This document shows, one piece after another, positions 25,738 through 35,264 of a stretch of DNA of 64,000 nt. The stretch's first letter is position 1; each line of letters starts with the position of its first letter. The notes below the pieces were generated by a model, which was not told the DNA's origin, made no database searches, and worked only from the letters and a program-made list of their open reading frames with translations. Origin of the DNA: Vibrio coralliirubri (lineage in GTDB: Bacteria; Pseudomonadota; Gammaproteobacteria; Enterobacterales; Vibrionaceae); contig NZ_AP025470.1 of NCBI RefSeq assembly GCF_024347375.1, positions 2,170,001-2,234,000 on the forward strand, read 5' to 3'. A program made the position numbers and the translations under genes.

Positions 25738-27651
25738 TTACTTCCCAACCACAGACAACGTTTGGTAATAACGACGCTTTTGCTGATACATATTCTCATC
25801 AGCGACTGAGAACAATTGCTCAACGTCTGTTAAATCACTAGAGGCTGCACCAATCGAGAATCTGACAGGAATAGTGATACCCGTTTTGGTCTCGATTGCC
25901 TGTTGCTCCTGAGCAATGTACAACTGCTCAGCCATCTCTGCGACATTGAGCGAATTCGACTCACCAGACGTTAAGGTAAGCACCGCAAATTCATCTCCAC
26001 CCAAACGATATAGATTACTGGCAGGTGTCAATTCGTGGCTGATTACGTCTACGCAGCGCTGTATCAGCTCATCCCCGACTTCATGCCCATGAACATCATT
26101 GGTCGTTTTCAAGCCATTGATATCAATAATGATCAAAGAAATCTGATTTTGATTGTGGTTAATGCTTCGTTTACTGAACTCGAGATCTTCATTAAAAGCT
26201 TTACGATTCAAACAGCCAGTTGGCATGTTGATGCGCGTAATATTTTCGAGCTCTAGCCAACCGGCTAACTGTTTTTGGTACATGTCAAAAATCAGCAGGT
26301 CTTCTTCACTGAGTAGAGCAAATGAGCTCGAACAAAAATACCCAATTGCTGTCCCCTGTGAGTCACAGAGTCTCAAGTCAGCCTCGTCAGTTCGGTTAAA
26401 ATGAAACTGAATTGAATGTTGAGCAAGTAATGTCTTCAACTCTTGATCGACCATTTGAGGAATCAGCCGATATTCAGCCGCCTGTCTCGATGATGCAAAC
26501 TGCACGATCTTCAAAATACGATGCTTCTGGGATTCTTCACGCGCGAGCGAATACGTTAACTTGCTGGTTTTCTCTTCGACTAAGTCCTCTAGCTGAACAT
26601 TAAATCTTTCGAGTTTATCGTTGCTTTCGGTAAGCTCACGGACTTGGTACTGTATACGACCCCACATGGTTTCCAATAAACGACTCAGCATGACGAACTC
26701 TGTAAAACGATGTTCATCCACACTATGAGTCGGTGACTGGTTGTGCGAATACGACGTAACAGATTCAGCCAACAGGTTTAACTGCCCTGAGAACCAGCGG
26801 CTTAGGAACAGAGCAAACACAATCGCGATGCCAAGCGTCGCGACTAATATTCTGACAAAGACCACCTGAGCTTGTTGCATCTCTAATAAGCGCGCACTAT
26901 CAGAAATATGATGTTTGACGTTAAGCACCAATTTGTCGGTAAAGAATTTACTGTCGATAGAGATAGTGTTCGCACTTTGTTCAGAAGATTGAGCATCCGT
27001 TGAATCAACATAATTGAACTCAACCGACTCATTTTGATACAGGAAAGGCGTCACTTTAGTGTTGAGCCTGTCATACCCCATAAGAACGACAAGATAGCCC
27101 TGCGGCGTGTATGTAGAACCTTCAATCAAACGATAAGGTAAGATCGGCGCGACAAAAGCGATACCGGCAGTGGCATTATCCGCCAACTCAGTTTCGGTAA
27201 ACTCGGTGTGGAACAATTTCCCTTGCCCATAAACCGATTGAGGACGCTTCAAGCTTTCTAATAACTGGCTCTGCTCAAAATGGTACAAGCTGCCTTTGCT
27301 GTCATAAATGGGCTTCCAGTTTTGGTCCAGAATATAAGTCGCGGACACACTCTCCGCTAGCGCATTGAAGCTATCCATCTTGTCCCAAACCACACTCGAG
27401 AAAAAGATATTACCACCCGCTTTAATCAGTGATCGGTCTTGCGAATACCATTGGGTTAGGCTCGCCGTCAGCTTAATTTGCTCTTGTACGGTTTGACGAA
27501 TACCGGTCGTAGAGTTGTCCAGCTTGGTTTCTTTTTGCTCTAAAGAACTTTGGTTTTGTTTATTGAGAATCAACTGTCCCGCTAGGTAAACAGGGAGCAT
27601 TGAGCAAGCCAGCAACACCAAGCCCATGGTGTATTTTAATGATAGCTTCAA
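25738..27651 (-). CDS. Membrane diguanylate cyclase (GGDEF)
   Basis: 637 residues. TM1 lies at about 8-27, a large periplasmic domain of dCACHE size at 28-265, TM2 at about 268-288 (VRILVATLGIAIVFALFLSRWF), a coiled coil at about 330-375, a GAF-like stretch at 385-470, and GGDEF at about 480-637. The active loop LYRLGGDEFAVL is intact. The usual RxxD inhibitory site just before it is absent (TPASNLY), so product inhibition is probably lost. There is no EAL domain. Its start overlaps the end of the upstream periplasmic binding-protein gene by four bases, so the two are translationally coupled. It should raise c-di-GMP when the periplasmic side is engaged. Signal unknown. Confidence 0.9.
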   Translation of the reverse strand: MKLSLKYTMGLVLLACSMLPVYLAGQLILNKQNQSSLEQKETKLDNSTTGIRQTVQEQIKLTASLTQWYSQDRSLIKAGGNIFFSSVVWDKMDSFNALAESVSATYILDQNWKPIYDSKGSLYHFEQSQLLESLKRPQSVYGQGKLFHTEFTETELADNATAGIAFVAPILPYRLIEGSTYTPQGYLVVLMGYDRLNTKVTPFLYQNESVEFNYVDSTDAQSSEQSANTISIDSKFFTDKLVLNVKHHISDSARLLEMQQAQVVFVRILVATLGIAIVFALFLSRWFSGQLNLLAESVTSYSHNQSPTHSVDEHRFTEFVMLSRLLETMWGRIQYQVRELTESNDKLERFNVQLEDLVEEKTSKLTYSLAREESQKHRILKIVQFASSRQAAEYRLIPQMVDQELKTLLAQHSIQFHFNRTDEADLRLCDSQGTAIGYFCSSSFALLSEEDLLIFDMYQKQLAGWLELENITRINMPTGCLNRKAFNEDLEFSKRSINHNQNQISLIIIDINGLKTTNDVHGHEVGDELIQRCVDVISHELTPASNLYRLGGDEFAVLTLTSGESNSLNVAEMAEQLYIAQEQQAIETKTGITIPVRFSIGAASSDLTDVEQLFSVADENMYQQKRRYYQTLSVVGK

Positions 27652-28796
27652 TCTCTTACCCTCATATTCGCCGAGTAATATTGAACAAAATCATTGTAAA
27701 ACTTATGCAGTTCACTCTTTGGCATCCCTGACTTGTAACGCTGATACGCCCGAGCCGATGCCTCCCAAACGATCGCCATCTTGTAGTCACTCGACATCAT
27801 TTGCGACGCTTGGAACTCATCGTACATATTTGAAAAGGTCTGGTTGCCTTCCTCAACACGGCGTTGATTGACCTCATAAAACGGCGAAACCATGGCACTC
27901 GAGTGAGCTAAATAGGTGAAACTGTTTGATTGCAGGTATTGAACGACCTCTTTCAAAGCTAATTTCTTATCTGGATTTTGCATGCCTTTTTCCGTGACAG
28001 CAAAAATCTTCGCGCCACTAAATGAAGACATACTCTCACCACGATAGGTCGGCAACGAATTGATGTATAAATCTCGACCAAAAGCGGCATCGAGTTCGCT
28101 GAAAGCCCAGTCGCCGTCAATCAAAAACTCGACTTCCCCATTGATGAATCTCTGCCTCGCGCAAATATCACTGCACGATGATTCAATGACTTTTTTCTGC
28201 TGTAACATGTCGATGAAATCAAAAATGGCAACTAACCCTTCACCGTTAACATTCTTCGACGATAATAAGTCTTCAGAAAAAAGCTGATAGAAAGCTAGAT
28301 AGAAGTACATGTTTGGATTGGGAAAAAGCACACTCACTTGATCGGACTTAGCAGAGCGTTCAATTAGGCTTTCCCATGTCACAACTTGCGCTTGAGGCTT
28401 GCTCGAATACAGAACGACCTGGTTTCCAATACCAACCGGTAACGCCTTAAGCTCACCGTTAATGACCACCGCATCGAGTGCCTTTTTCTCATAGCGTTGG
28501 GTATCAACCCAAGCCTCGGGAAGTGTCGCTAATTCGATATATTCAGTTAGACCTAAGAAGTCAGAAGGAACCCAAATGGCATCGGGAAAGGTATTGTCTC
28601 TAGGGTCAGCAACAAGAAGTTCAGAACGAATACTGTTGACGTCAAACGAACGAATTTCTACACGATGATCCGTCATCGTTTCGATATGCTCTTTTACATA
28701 ATCAGCCGTTTCATAATTAATACCAGCCCATATTTCAAGTGTGGACGAACAAGCAACGGCTGGAAATAGCATCGCAAATAGACTCAATAACCTCAC
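27648..28796 (-). CDS. Periplasmic solute-binding protein paired with a diguanylate cyclase
   Basis: A 382-residue protein with an N-terminal export signal ending AVACSS. The cysteine may be lipidated, but position -3 is Ala, so a plain signal peptidase I substrate is also possible. The rest is an extracellular-binding fold of the maltose-type family (TLEIWAGINYE..., FLIDGDWAFSEL, AKIFAVTEKG). Start GTG 28796 has AAGGA seven bases upstream. No ABC permease or ATPase gene adjoins, and the next gene is the cyclase, with a four-base overlap. The likely role is to present a ligand to the cyclase's periplasmic domain, as NspS does for MbaA in Vibrio cholerae (analogy, different family members). 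Ligand unknown. Confidence 0.83.
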   Translation of the reverse strand: MRLLSLFAMLFPAVACSSTLEIWAGINYETADYVKEHIETMTDHRVEIRSFDVNSIRSELLVADPRDNTFPDAIWVPSDFLGLTEYIELATLPEAWVDTQRYEKKALDAVVINGELKALPVGIGNQVVLYSSKPQAQVVTWESLIERSAKSDQVSVLFPNPNMYFYLAFYQLFSEDLLSSKNVNGEGLVAIFDFIDMLQQKKVIESSCSDICARQRFINGEVEFLIDGDWAFSELDAAFGRDLYINSLPTYRGESMSSFSGAKIFAVTEKGMQNPDKKLALKEVVQYLQSNSFTYLAHSSAMVSPFYEVNQRRVEEGNQTFSNMYDEFQASQMMSSDYKMAIVWEASARAYQRYKSGMPKSELHKFYNDFVQYYSANMRVRD

Positions 28797-29146
28797 ACTT
28801 GGTTCCTTGTGGTAAAAATTAGACGTTGGATTTTAATTGCCCATCAACAAACCGGTCGATGCAGCTAATCGCTCGCAGCTCATGATTAAAGATTCAGTTT
28901 TGGGCGACACGTTATATAGTAAAAAGTGCCTGAAAAACAGTTGGTACTCTCGCTTTAAGAGAAAGGTCTGCTCATTCCGATACATCCGTCATATCTCTGA
29001 ATGACTGTTCTTACAATAAATCAACATACCATACCCTTTATTTTTAACGACAAAAAAATGCCGCAAAAGCGGCATTTATCTCGTTCGGTGCATTCAACAC
29101 AATAAAAGTCAAATAAGCAATTTATCAGTCAAAGCCCTATCATCGA
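28797..29146. other. Gap between binding-protein gene and serC
   Basis: 350 bases holding the promoter region of the binding-protein/cyclase unit on the right side of that gene and the serC terminator at 29052-29077. No other structure was seen. Confidence 0.5.
29052..29077 (-). terminator. serC terminator
   Basis: Stem AAATGCCGC/GCGGCATTT with AAAA loop. On the minus strand it is followed by seven T's. Confidence 0.85.
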
Positions 29147-30241
29147 TTAAGCGTATTTCTCTTCGAAGTCTTTCATGAAGCTAACCAGCGCTTGAACGCC
29201 TTCCAGAGACATTGCGTTGTAAAGTGAAGCTCTCATTCCACCTACTGCTCTATGGCCTTTCAGTGATTTCAGACCTGCAGCATCAGCCAATTCTAGGAAC
29301 TTGCCATCTAACTCAGGTTTCGCCAGTTGGAAAGGCACGTTCATTCTAGAACGGTTTGCAGTGTGAACATCGTTTTTGTAGAAAGCTGAGCTATCAATTG
29401 CACCGTAAAGCAACGCTGCTTTCTCTTTGTTCACCAACTCCATCGCTTCAACGCCACCTTGATCTTTCAGCCACTTGAACACAAGGCCTGATAGGTACCA
29501 AGCGTACGTTGGGGGTGTGTTGAACATTGAGTCTTTTTCAGCAAGTACTTTGTAGTTCAGAATACTCGGCAACACGTCGTTTGCGAGTTCGAGTAGATCA
29601 TCACGTACGATTGCAATGCAGATACCCGCTGGGCCAATATTCTTTTGCGCGCCCGCGTAGATAACACCGTACTGAGACACATCAATCTTACGAGACAGAA
29701 TGTTAGATGACATATCCGCTACGATTGGCTTATCCGTTTGAGGAAGCTCGCTGATTTCAATACCATCGATGGTTTCGTTTGGACAGAAATGTACATACGC
29801 CGCTTCCGGGTCGATTTTCCAATCTTTAGCTGGAACAACCGCTGCTTTGCCATCAATTGACGTCTTCGCGTTGAATACATCGATTTCGCAATATTTGCTC
29901 GCTTCAGTCACCGCACTTTCTGCCCAGTAACCCGCATCGATGTAAGTCGCTTTCGTCGCATCACCTAAAAGGTTTAGAGGAACAGCAGCGAATTGAGCAC
30001 GAGCGCCCCCCTGACAGAAAAGAACTTTGTAGTTGTCTGGGATGTTCAGAAGATCACGTAGGTCCTGTTCGGACTCGTCAGCAACTTGAATAAATTCCTT
30101 GCTGCGATGGCTGATTTCCATCACGGAAGTCCCTAAACCATTCCAATCAATAAAGTCCGCTTGCGCTTGTTTCATTACCGGTTTAGGCAGTGCAGCTGGG
30201 CCAGCACTGAAGTTGAATACGTTATCTAATGTAAGTTCCAT
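29147..30241 (-). CDS. serC: Phosphoserine aminotransferase
   Basis: 364 residues, close to E. coli SerC (362). A class V PLP aminotransferase that makes 3-phosphoserine from 3-phosphohydroxypyruvate and glutamate, and also acts in vitamin B6 synthesis. Visible motifs: [11 protein letters not shown] start, [15 protein letters not shown] phosphate site, [11 protein letters not shown], and [12 protein letters not shown] carrying the PLP lysine. The frame extends upstream to 30301, but ATG 30241 matches the family start and has AGGAG eleven bases before it. It sits between two terminators, so it is monocistronic. Confidence 0.96.
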   Translation of the reverse strand: MELTLDNVFNFSAGPAALPKPVMKQAQADFIDWNGLGTSVMEISHRSKEFIQVADESEQDLRDLLNIPDNYKVLFCQGGARAQFAAVPLNLLGDATKATYIDAGYWAESAVTEASKYCEIDVFNAKTSIDGKAAVVPAKDWKIDPEAAYVHFCPNETIDGIEISELPQTDKPIVADMSSNILSRKIDVSQYGVIYAGAQKNIGPAGICIAIVRDDLLELANDVLPSILNYKVLAEKDSMFNTPPTYAWYLSGLVFKWLKDQGGVEAMELVNKEKAALLYGAIDSSAFYKNDVHTANRSRMNVPFQLAKPELDGKFLELADAAGLKSLKGHRAVGGMRASLYNAMSLEGVQALVSFMKDFEEKYA

Positions 30242-30307
30242 GGGGATGATTGCTCCTGCTAAATAATAACTATGCAAGTAATACCATGTTTTACCCAACA
30301 TAAAAAC

Positions 30308-30338
30308 AACAAAAGAGGTATTAAGACCTCTTTTGTTT
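30308..30338 (-). terminator. Terminator between ydgA-like gene and serC
   Basis: Stem CAAAAGAGGT/ACCTCTTTTG (30310-30319 and 30326-30335), T-rich on both sides; mainly serves the upstream minus-strand gene. Confidence 0.75.
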
Positions 30339-30404
30339 TGTACCGTATAAAATGTTTAAGCTTAACCTGCTAAATCACCCTATCAGTATTCAAGCCTGCT
30401 CTGT

Positions 30405-31667
30405 TTATTGAACAAAAACCGGCATAAGTAGAGCGATTAATGGAATTTCTTGTCCATTTTCGAACACTAGGTTTCCATTTTCTAAGTCAGCGCTGATTTC
30501 ATAACCACTTTCTGTTTCCTTGATCATTTCCATCACAAGCAATTCATCGATGCCTTCACGGATGAATGGGTACTCTTCAACAAGTTCATTTGAGAAGCTA
30601 GAGTGAACGTTGCCCGTTAATGCAGGCATGATCATCGAAGGGTTACTGCTGATGTTTTCGGTCCCTTCCGGTACGCTCACCAACCACTTAGATTCGAACT
30701 GCCCTTTACCTAGCTCTAGTGACATGTTGTTCATTGAAAGGTCGAAACCTTTAGCAAACAGGATATCGATAAATGGAATGATCTCTGCAACGTCTTCTTG
30801 CGTCATCACAGGATTAGATTGGTAAATCTCAAAGATTTTCTCAAACGACTCGCTATCCAACTTCGACATTTCAAAATCGACGTTTAGGTTGTTCAACTGG
30901 CCTTCACTGGTCTCGATGTTTGCAATATCCAGCTTAAGGTTGCTGCGCAGACGCTTAGTTGCTTCATCTAGATGCGATTCAAAATCGTACTTAGAGTTTT
31001 CAATGGTCATGAAAGGCTGCATTGCAGAATCTGAAACCAAGAAGCTATCGATAGTAAAATTCTGAGTACCTAACCAGTAGCCTTTCGCTTGTTGGCCTGA
31101 ACCCACACCTTTCAGATTAGATAGCGTTACCTCTTCACCGGTTTCAAAATCAATTTGAACTGAAGGGATTGAAAGCTCGTAATCAACTTGGCCTAAAACA
31201 GTCGCATGGCCAGAAAGGTTCGATTTAGTGATCGATACCGAAGTACCATTCTCATCAGAACCTTGATGATTGAACTGGCTTAACTCGAAGTTAAAGTCAG
31301 TGTTGCCGTTTAGCTCAGTGCTAGTCGTCAGAGTTAAAGGCAGAATATCGGTATTCTCAAACGTCGACAGTGCATTTAGGCTCACCAAACCGTGGCTAAC
31401 TGCACTATTGATGACAAACTCACTCGGCAGCCCATCAATCGCAAGTTGCTCTTTCAGGTTTTCATCCGTCACAGTTAGACGTGTGGTTACGTTGGAAGAC
31501 AAGTAACCTCTATCGTATTCCACGATCTCAGCTTGAATGCTTGAATTGTTAAGCTTTGCAACGCCATCGGTAATAGCATTTTGTCCAATTTGGCCAACCG
31601 CTAGTGGCCAACAAAGTGCCAATGAGATTGCGCCGCCAATTGCACCAATTTTTCTTAACTGTTCCAT
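30405..31667 (-). CDS. YdgA-like DUF945 protein
   Basis: A 420-residue protein with one N-terminal hydrophobic segment (about residues 8-26, GAIGGAISLALCWPLAVGQ) acting as signal or anchor, then a long periplasmic domain rich in beta strands. The family (DUF945) includes E. coli YdgA. Visible family features are YDRGYLSSNVTTRL near residue 55 and the repeated L-x-L-strand pattern. Function in the family is not well defined; it is probably in the envelope. AGAGAA precedes the ATG. It sits next to serC, as in other vibrios. Confidence 0.8.
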   Translation of the reverse strand: MEQLRKIGAIGGAISLALCWPLAVGQIGQNAITDGVAKLNNSSIQAEIVEYDRGYLSSNVTTRLTVTDENLKEQLAIDGLPSEFVINSAVSHGLVSLNALSTFENTDILPLTLTTSTELNGNTDFNFELSQFNHQGSDENGTSVSITKSNLSGHATVLGQVDYELSIPSVQIDFETGEEVTLSNLKGVGSGQQAKGYWLGTQNFTIDSFLVSDSAMQPFMTIENSKYDFESHLDEATKRLRSNLKLDIANIETSEGQLNNLNVDFEMSKLDSESFEKIFEIYQSNPVMTQEDVAEIIPFIDILFAKGFDLSMNNMSLELGKGQFESKWLVSVPEGTENISSNPSMIMPALTGNVHSSFSNELVEEYPFIREGIDELLVMEMIKETESGYEISADLENGNLVFENGQEIPLIALLMPVFVQ

Positions 31668-31850
31668 GAGTTCTCTTTCTACACGTGTCTGTTTTTTTTA
31701 GTCTAACCCATCAGTAGCAAACAAGAAACATTGAGTTAAATCAGTCTATTGCTCGATACTTCGATTGCCTCAATAAATTAACGGCTAGCTCTCATCCTTA
31801 TTAGGCGGTTCTTGCTAGGCTAGAGACGTCGCTACTATTAAGGTTGAGCT

Positions 31851-33794
31851 GTGAATCAATACGCTGTTATCTGTTTGGACAATAATCCGGTTAGCATTGA
31901 AAGAATACGTTCGGAGCTGGCTCCGTTGGCTTCTGTATTCGATATTTATACTGCCGAGAACATAGAAGATGCTCATCACGCATTAGAAGATATTCATGAT
32001 CACAACCAAACCGTAGCCTTGGTGATCACTCATCATCATTCTGAATTTAATGGCGTGCAATTTCTGATTGAACTCGAACAGCTGCCCCATAGTAATACCG
32101 CAAGAACGATATTAGTCAGCGCTTCGTCAGACATTCAATCCATTCTAACCGCTGTAAATGAAGGCAGGCTCAACCACTGTTTAACCAAACCGGTTCAAGA
32201 TCAGGTTCTGTTCAAGTCAGCGCAAAAAGAGCTGACCTCTTTTGTCATCCAATACGACTCAGAAAACCTGCTCTCTTACAGTGATGCATTGGATCAACAG
32301 CGCTTACTCAGAGCGCACATTGAACAAAAGATTCACTCTTTCCAATCGGGTTTCATTCACGACTACCACCAGCTTTCGGATAATGCCCTTGCAGAGCGCG
32401 TCGTCAGTGCCTTACAAGATGTGTTTTCAAAAGATGACAAAACCAAGGCCATTCGTGACTACTCCCCAGAACATCTACTCACAGTAGAAGGCGAAGACAA
32501 TCGCTTTTTATGGCTGATCATTGAGGGTGAAGCGGCTTTATATAAGAAAGATGAACTCGGGCAACAGCGGGAAGTGGTTCGTCACTCCAAAGGGAATATT
32601 GTTGGCGGGATGTCATTTGTGACAGGCGAGCCTTCGTTTTCTACCGCGATCACCCTAACGCAAACACGCGTTATCAAGCTGGATAAAGATAGCTTTGCTC
32701 AGGTGATGCATTCAAACAATACCCTGCTGCCTTTATTTACCAATCTATTGCTTCGTCATTTCAATCGACGTTTGCAACGCAGCATCACCAATAAGATCAA
32801 ACTGCAGCAAACACTGGAGTCGTTAGAATCTGCACATCAACAACTGATCGAAAAAGAGAAAATGGCGATGCTCGGACAGCTTGTCGCGGGAGTCGCACAT
32901 GAGCTGAATAACCCGATTGCAGCCATATTGAGAAGCATCGAAACTTTGTCAGAACATCTCGACCAGATATTGGCAAACCTATCTGTTCCAGAGTCCAATA
33001 AAGGGACTGACGTACTGGCACATTCAAAGTTAGCTAAGCCACTATCAACAGCCCAAGAAAGACAGCTCGTAAAGCATCTTACGTCGACTATTGATGACCG
33101 TGCTTTAGCAAAAAAAGCCGTGAGACTAAACCTAAGCCAAGACTCTACGGTTTTAGACACATTAAAAGAGTCCCCTGTCGCAGGCAAAGAGCTGCTCAAT
33201 GACTTAGAGCATTACCACTATGTTGGAAACTCTATCCGCTCGATTCAAGTGTGCAGCAAGCGTATTGCCGATATGGTCAAAAGCCTAAAAAGCTATGCTA
33301 GAGAAGATGAAGAAGTTCGCCACTACACAGATATCCACGAAGGGCTGGAAGATACCTTAGTGATCTTCGAAAACAGGCTTAAACACCACCAACTCGAAAA
33401 GCATTACGATACCGACTTACCGCCTTTATTGTGCCAGTCGCTCTCGCTGCAACAAGTGTGGACCAACCTTATCTCCAATGCGCTCGATGCCCTTTCTGAA
33501 CGAGGAAAAGTGTCCATCACCACTTCTCAACAGACAAAAGGCGACGACACGTTTCTTGTGGTGCAAATCTCCGATACTGGCCACGGCATTGCCAAAGAAG
33601 ACATTAACACCATTTTCAACCCAAATTTCACGACCAAAAAAGAAGGCAACTTTGGTTTAGGGATTGGGTTATCCATTTCTCAACAAATCGTTTCGGCTCA
33701 TCAAGGGTTTATTTTGGTGGAGTCAGAGGTAGGCAGTCATACAAACATGCAAGTGTGGCTTCCATTCAAACAAGAAGGATCACCTCATGAATAA
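31851..33794 (+). CDS. Sensor kinase with degenerate receiver and cNMP-binding domains
   Basis: 647 residues. Residues 1-125 form a receiver-like fold where the phosphoacceptor Asp is missing (LVITHHHSEFNG; Thr60 at the aligned place) but the LTKP lysine remains. Residues about 175-310 form a cNMP-binding-like fold (FLWLIIEGEAALYKK...GGMSFVTGEPSFSTA). A coiled coil follows, then a histidine kinase with GVAHELNNPIAAI (His), NLISNALDAL, DTGHGI and GLGIGLSIS. There is no membrane segment. Start GTG 31851 has AAGG seven bases upstream. The stop overlaps the next gene's start by eight bases, so the stand-alone receiver is its likely partner. Signal unknown. Confidence 0.9.
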   Translation: MNQYAVICLDNNPVSIERIRSELAPLASVFDIYTAENIEDAHHALEDIHDHNQTVALVITHHHSEFNGVQFLIELEQLPHSNTARTILVSASSDIQSILTAVNEGRLNHCLTKPVQDQVLFKSAQKELTSFVIQYDSENLLSYSDALDQQRLLRAHIEQKIHSFQSGFIHDYHQLSDNALAERVVSALQDVFSKDDKTKAIRDYSPEHLLTVEGEDNRFLWLIIEGEAALYKKDELGQQREVVRHSKGNIVGGMSFVTGEPSFSTAITLTQTRVIKLDKDSFAQVMHSNNTLLPLFTNLLLRHFNRRLQRSITNKIKLQQTLESLESAHQQLIEKEKMAMLGQLVAGVAHELNNPIAAILRSIETLSEHLDQILANLSVPESNKGTDVLAHSKLAKPLSTAQERQLVKHLTSTIDDRALAKKAVRLNLSQDSTVLDTLKESPVAGKELLNDLEHYHYVGNSIRSIQVCSKRIADMVKSLKSYAREDEEVRHYTDIHEGLEDTLVIFENRLKHHQLEKHYDTDLPPLLCQSLSLQQVWTNLISNALDALSERGKVSITTSQQTKGDDTFLVVQISDTGHGIAKEDINTIFNPNFTTKKEGNFGLGIGLSISQQIVSAHQGFILVESEVGSHTNMQVWLPFKQEGSPHE

Positions 33795-34284
33795 GTACCT
33801 AATTTTATGTGTCGATGATGAACCTGAAGTTCTCAATAGTGTCCTTCAAGACTTGGCGATATTTGAAGAGAACTTTCTGGTTGAAGGTGCTGAGTCTGTC
33901 GATGAAGCCAAGCAAGTCATCAAAGAAATGGGACAAGATGGTATTAAGCTCGCGTTAATCTTGTGCGACCACATCATGCCAGAAAAGACCGGCATCGATT
34001 TTCTGATCGAACTAAACCAACACGACGCGACTAAACCAACGCGTAAGCTGTTGCTCACAGGGCAAGCTGGGCTAGAAGATACCGTCACGGCCATTAACAA
34101 CGCAGCACTTGATTTCTATATTTCAAAACCTTGGCAAGGCGACCAACTGAGAGACACGATTACTCAACAATTGACTGACTATGTCATTGCCAACGACAAG
34201 CAATTGCTTAACTGGACTTCGATCTTAGATACCGAGCGCATACTGACTTCAATGGCGGATAAACGCACCAGTTTTGGTGAATAG
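33787..34284 (+). CDS. Stand-alone response regulator (receiver with short tail)
   Basis: A 165-residue protein. The receiver covers residues 1-125 with the acidic pair in CVDDEP, phosphoacceptor Asp in LILCDHIMPEKTG, Thr in LLLTGQ and Lys in ISKPW. The last 35 residues (NDKQLLNWTSILDTERILTS) form a helix and no DNA-binding or enzyme domain, so output must be by protein contact. It resembles the degenerate receiver at the N-terminus of the kinase encoded just upstream, suggesting origin by duplication (inference). Its ATG lies inside the kinase gene's last codons, eight bases of overlap. Confidence 0.9.
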   Translation: MNKYLILCVDDEPEVLNSVLQDLAIFEENFLVEGAESVDEAKQVIKEMGQDGIKLALILCDHIMPEKTGIDFLIELNQHDATKPTRKLLLTGQAGLEDTVTAINNAALDFYISKPWQGDQLRDTITQQLTDYVIANDKQLLNWTSILDTERILTSMADKRTSFGE

Positions 34285-34571
34285 CACTGATTGGTTAATG
34301 GATACTGAGAAAAGCGGCATCCGATATAAGAACCGTCCGAATGCATACAAATTTTGGATAATTCGCTCGTCTATTTTTCTCATTCGCCCTAAAACATGAG
34401 ATCTCCGTTACATACTGATCCTTAATTTGCTTGTTTTTTAACTAAATGAGTAAGGTTTTACATTTTAAAGGATTACTTTTCCGTGAGTTAGATTAAACTG
34501 TCTCAATGTTTATGGTTTGCCGATTTGTCTCAAACCAAAGGAATTAACACTAATATAGGTTTACGGTCGTT

Positions 34572-35114
34572 ATGCGCAAAATTCTACTTACTACCGCTAT
34601 GCTATTGGCTTCTGGTCAAGCACTAGCTGTTGATGAACAACCACAGGTAATGAGCAACTTTAACTATGATTACTTTGAAGCACGTATCGGTGCTAGCCCA
34701 GTAACATTTGGTGGTGCGTTCAGTAAGTCCATTCACCCGAACGCTCACGCTATAGCACGTATCGATTCAGAATTTGAAGGCGATTACGACTCAGCTGTAG
34801 GTCTTGGTTTCCATGCTCCATTAAACAACTGGGCAGATCTAACAGGTGAAATGCTAGCTCGTATCGTTCAGCCTGAGAACTCAAGCTCTACTGATATCGG
34901 TATGGAAATCAACGTTGGTGTTCGCCAATGGCTTGGACCACAACTAGAAGTTGGTGGTAAAGGTGGTTACGTTTCTATCGATGACAACGATGATTGGACA
35001 GGTTCTGTTTACGCGCGTTTCCACTCTACAGAGCTTTTCTCTCTAGGTGCTGAAGCTCGTATTAACGACTTCTACGGTGACCAACTTATGTTCACTGCTC
35101 GCTTCAAGTACTAA
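34572..35114 (+). CDS. Outer-membrane beta-barrel protein, unknown function
   Basis: A 180-residue protein with a clear signal peptide (MRKILLTTAMLLASGQALA, cut before VDEQPQ), amphipathic strands and a C-terminal aromatic end (FTARFKY) typical of barrels. Strong codon bias suggests good expression. The mature protein of about 160 residues could make an eight-stranded barrel. A terminator follows at 35196-35225. The position between the kinase/regulator pair and tfoX is conserved in vibrios as I recall it. No function assigned. Confidence 0.78.
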   Translation: MRKILLTTAMLLASGQALAVDEQPQVMSNFNYDYFEARIGASPVTFGGAFSKSIHPNAHAIARIDSEFEGDYDSAVGLGFHAPLNNWADLTGEMLARIVQPENSSSTDIGMEINVGVRQWLGPQLEVGGKGGYVSIDDNDDWTGSVYARFHSTELFSLGAEARINDFYGDQLMFTARFKY

Positions 35115-35195
35115 TACTTAAAGCCCAGCTAGCTCTTAACGAGCACTTAGCCTTTTGATACTTAGTCTTTTAAGAAATCCGGCTAAGACAGAAAC

Positions 35196-35226
35196 AAAAA
35201 AACCGAGGACATTCCTCGGTTTTTAT
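35196..35226. terminator. Bidirectional terminator between barrel gene and tfoX
   Basis: Stem AACCGAGGA/TCCTCGGTT extended by A/T pairs, with T runs on both strands, between convergent genes. Confidence 0.85.
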
Positions 35227-35264
35227 TTATTAACAGTAATCTTAAGCATATAAGGCAAACTTCT

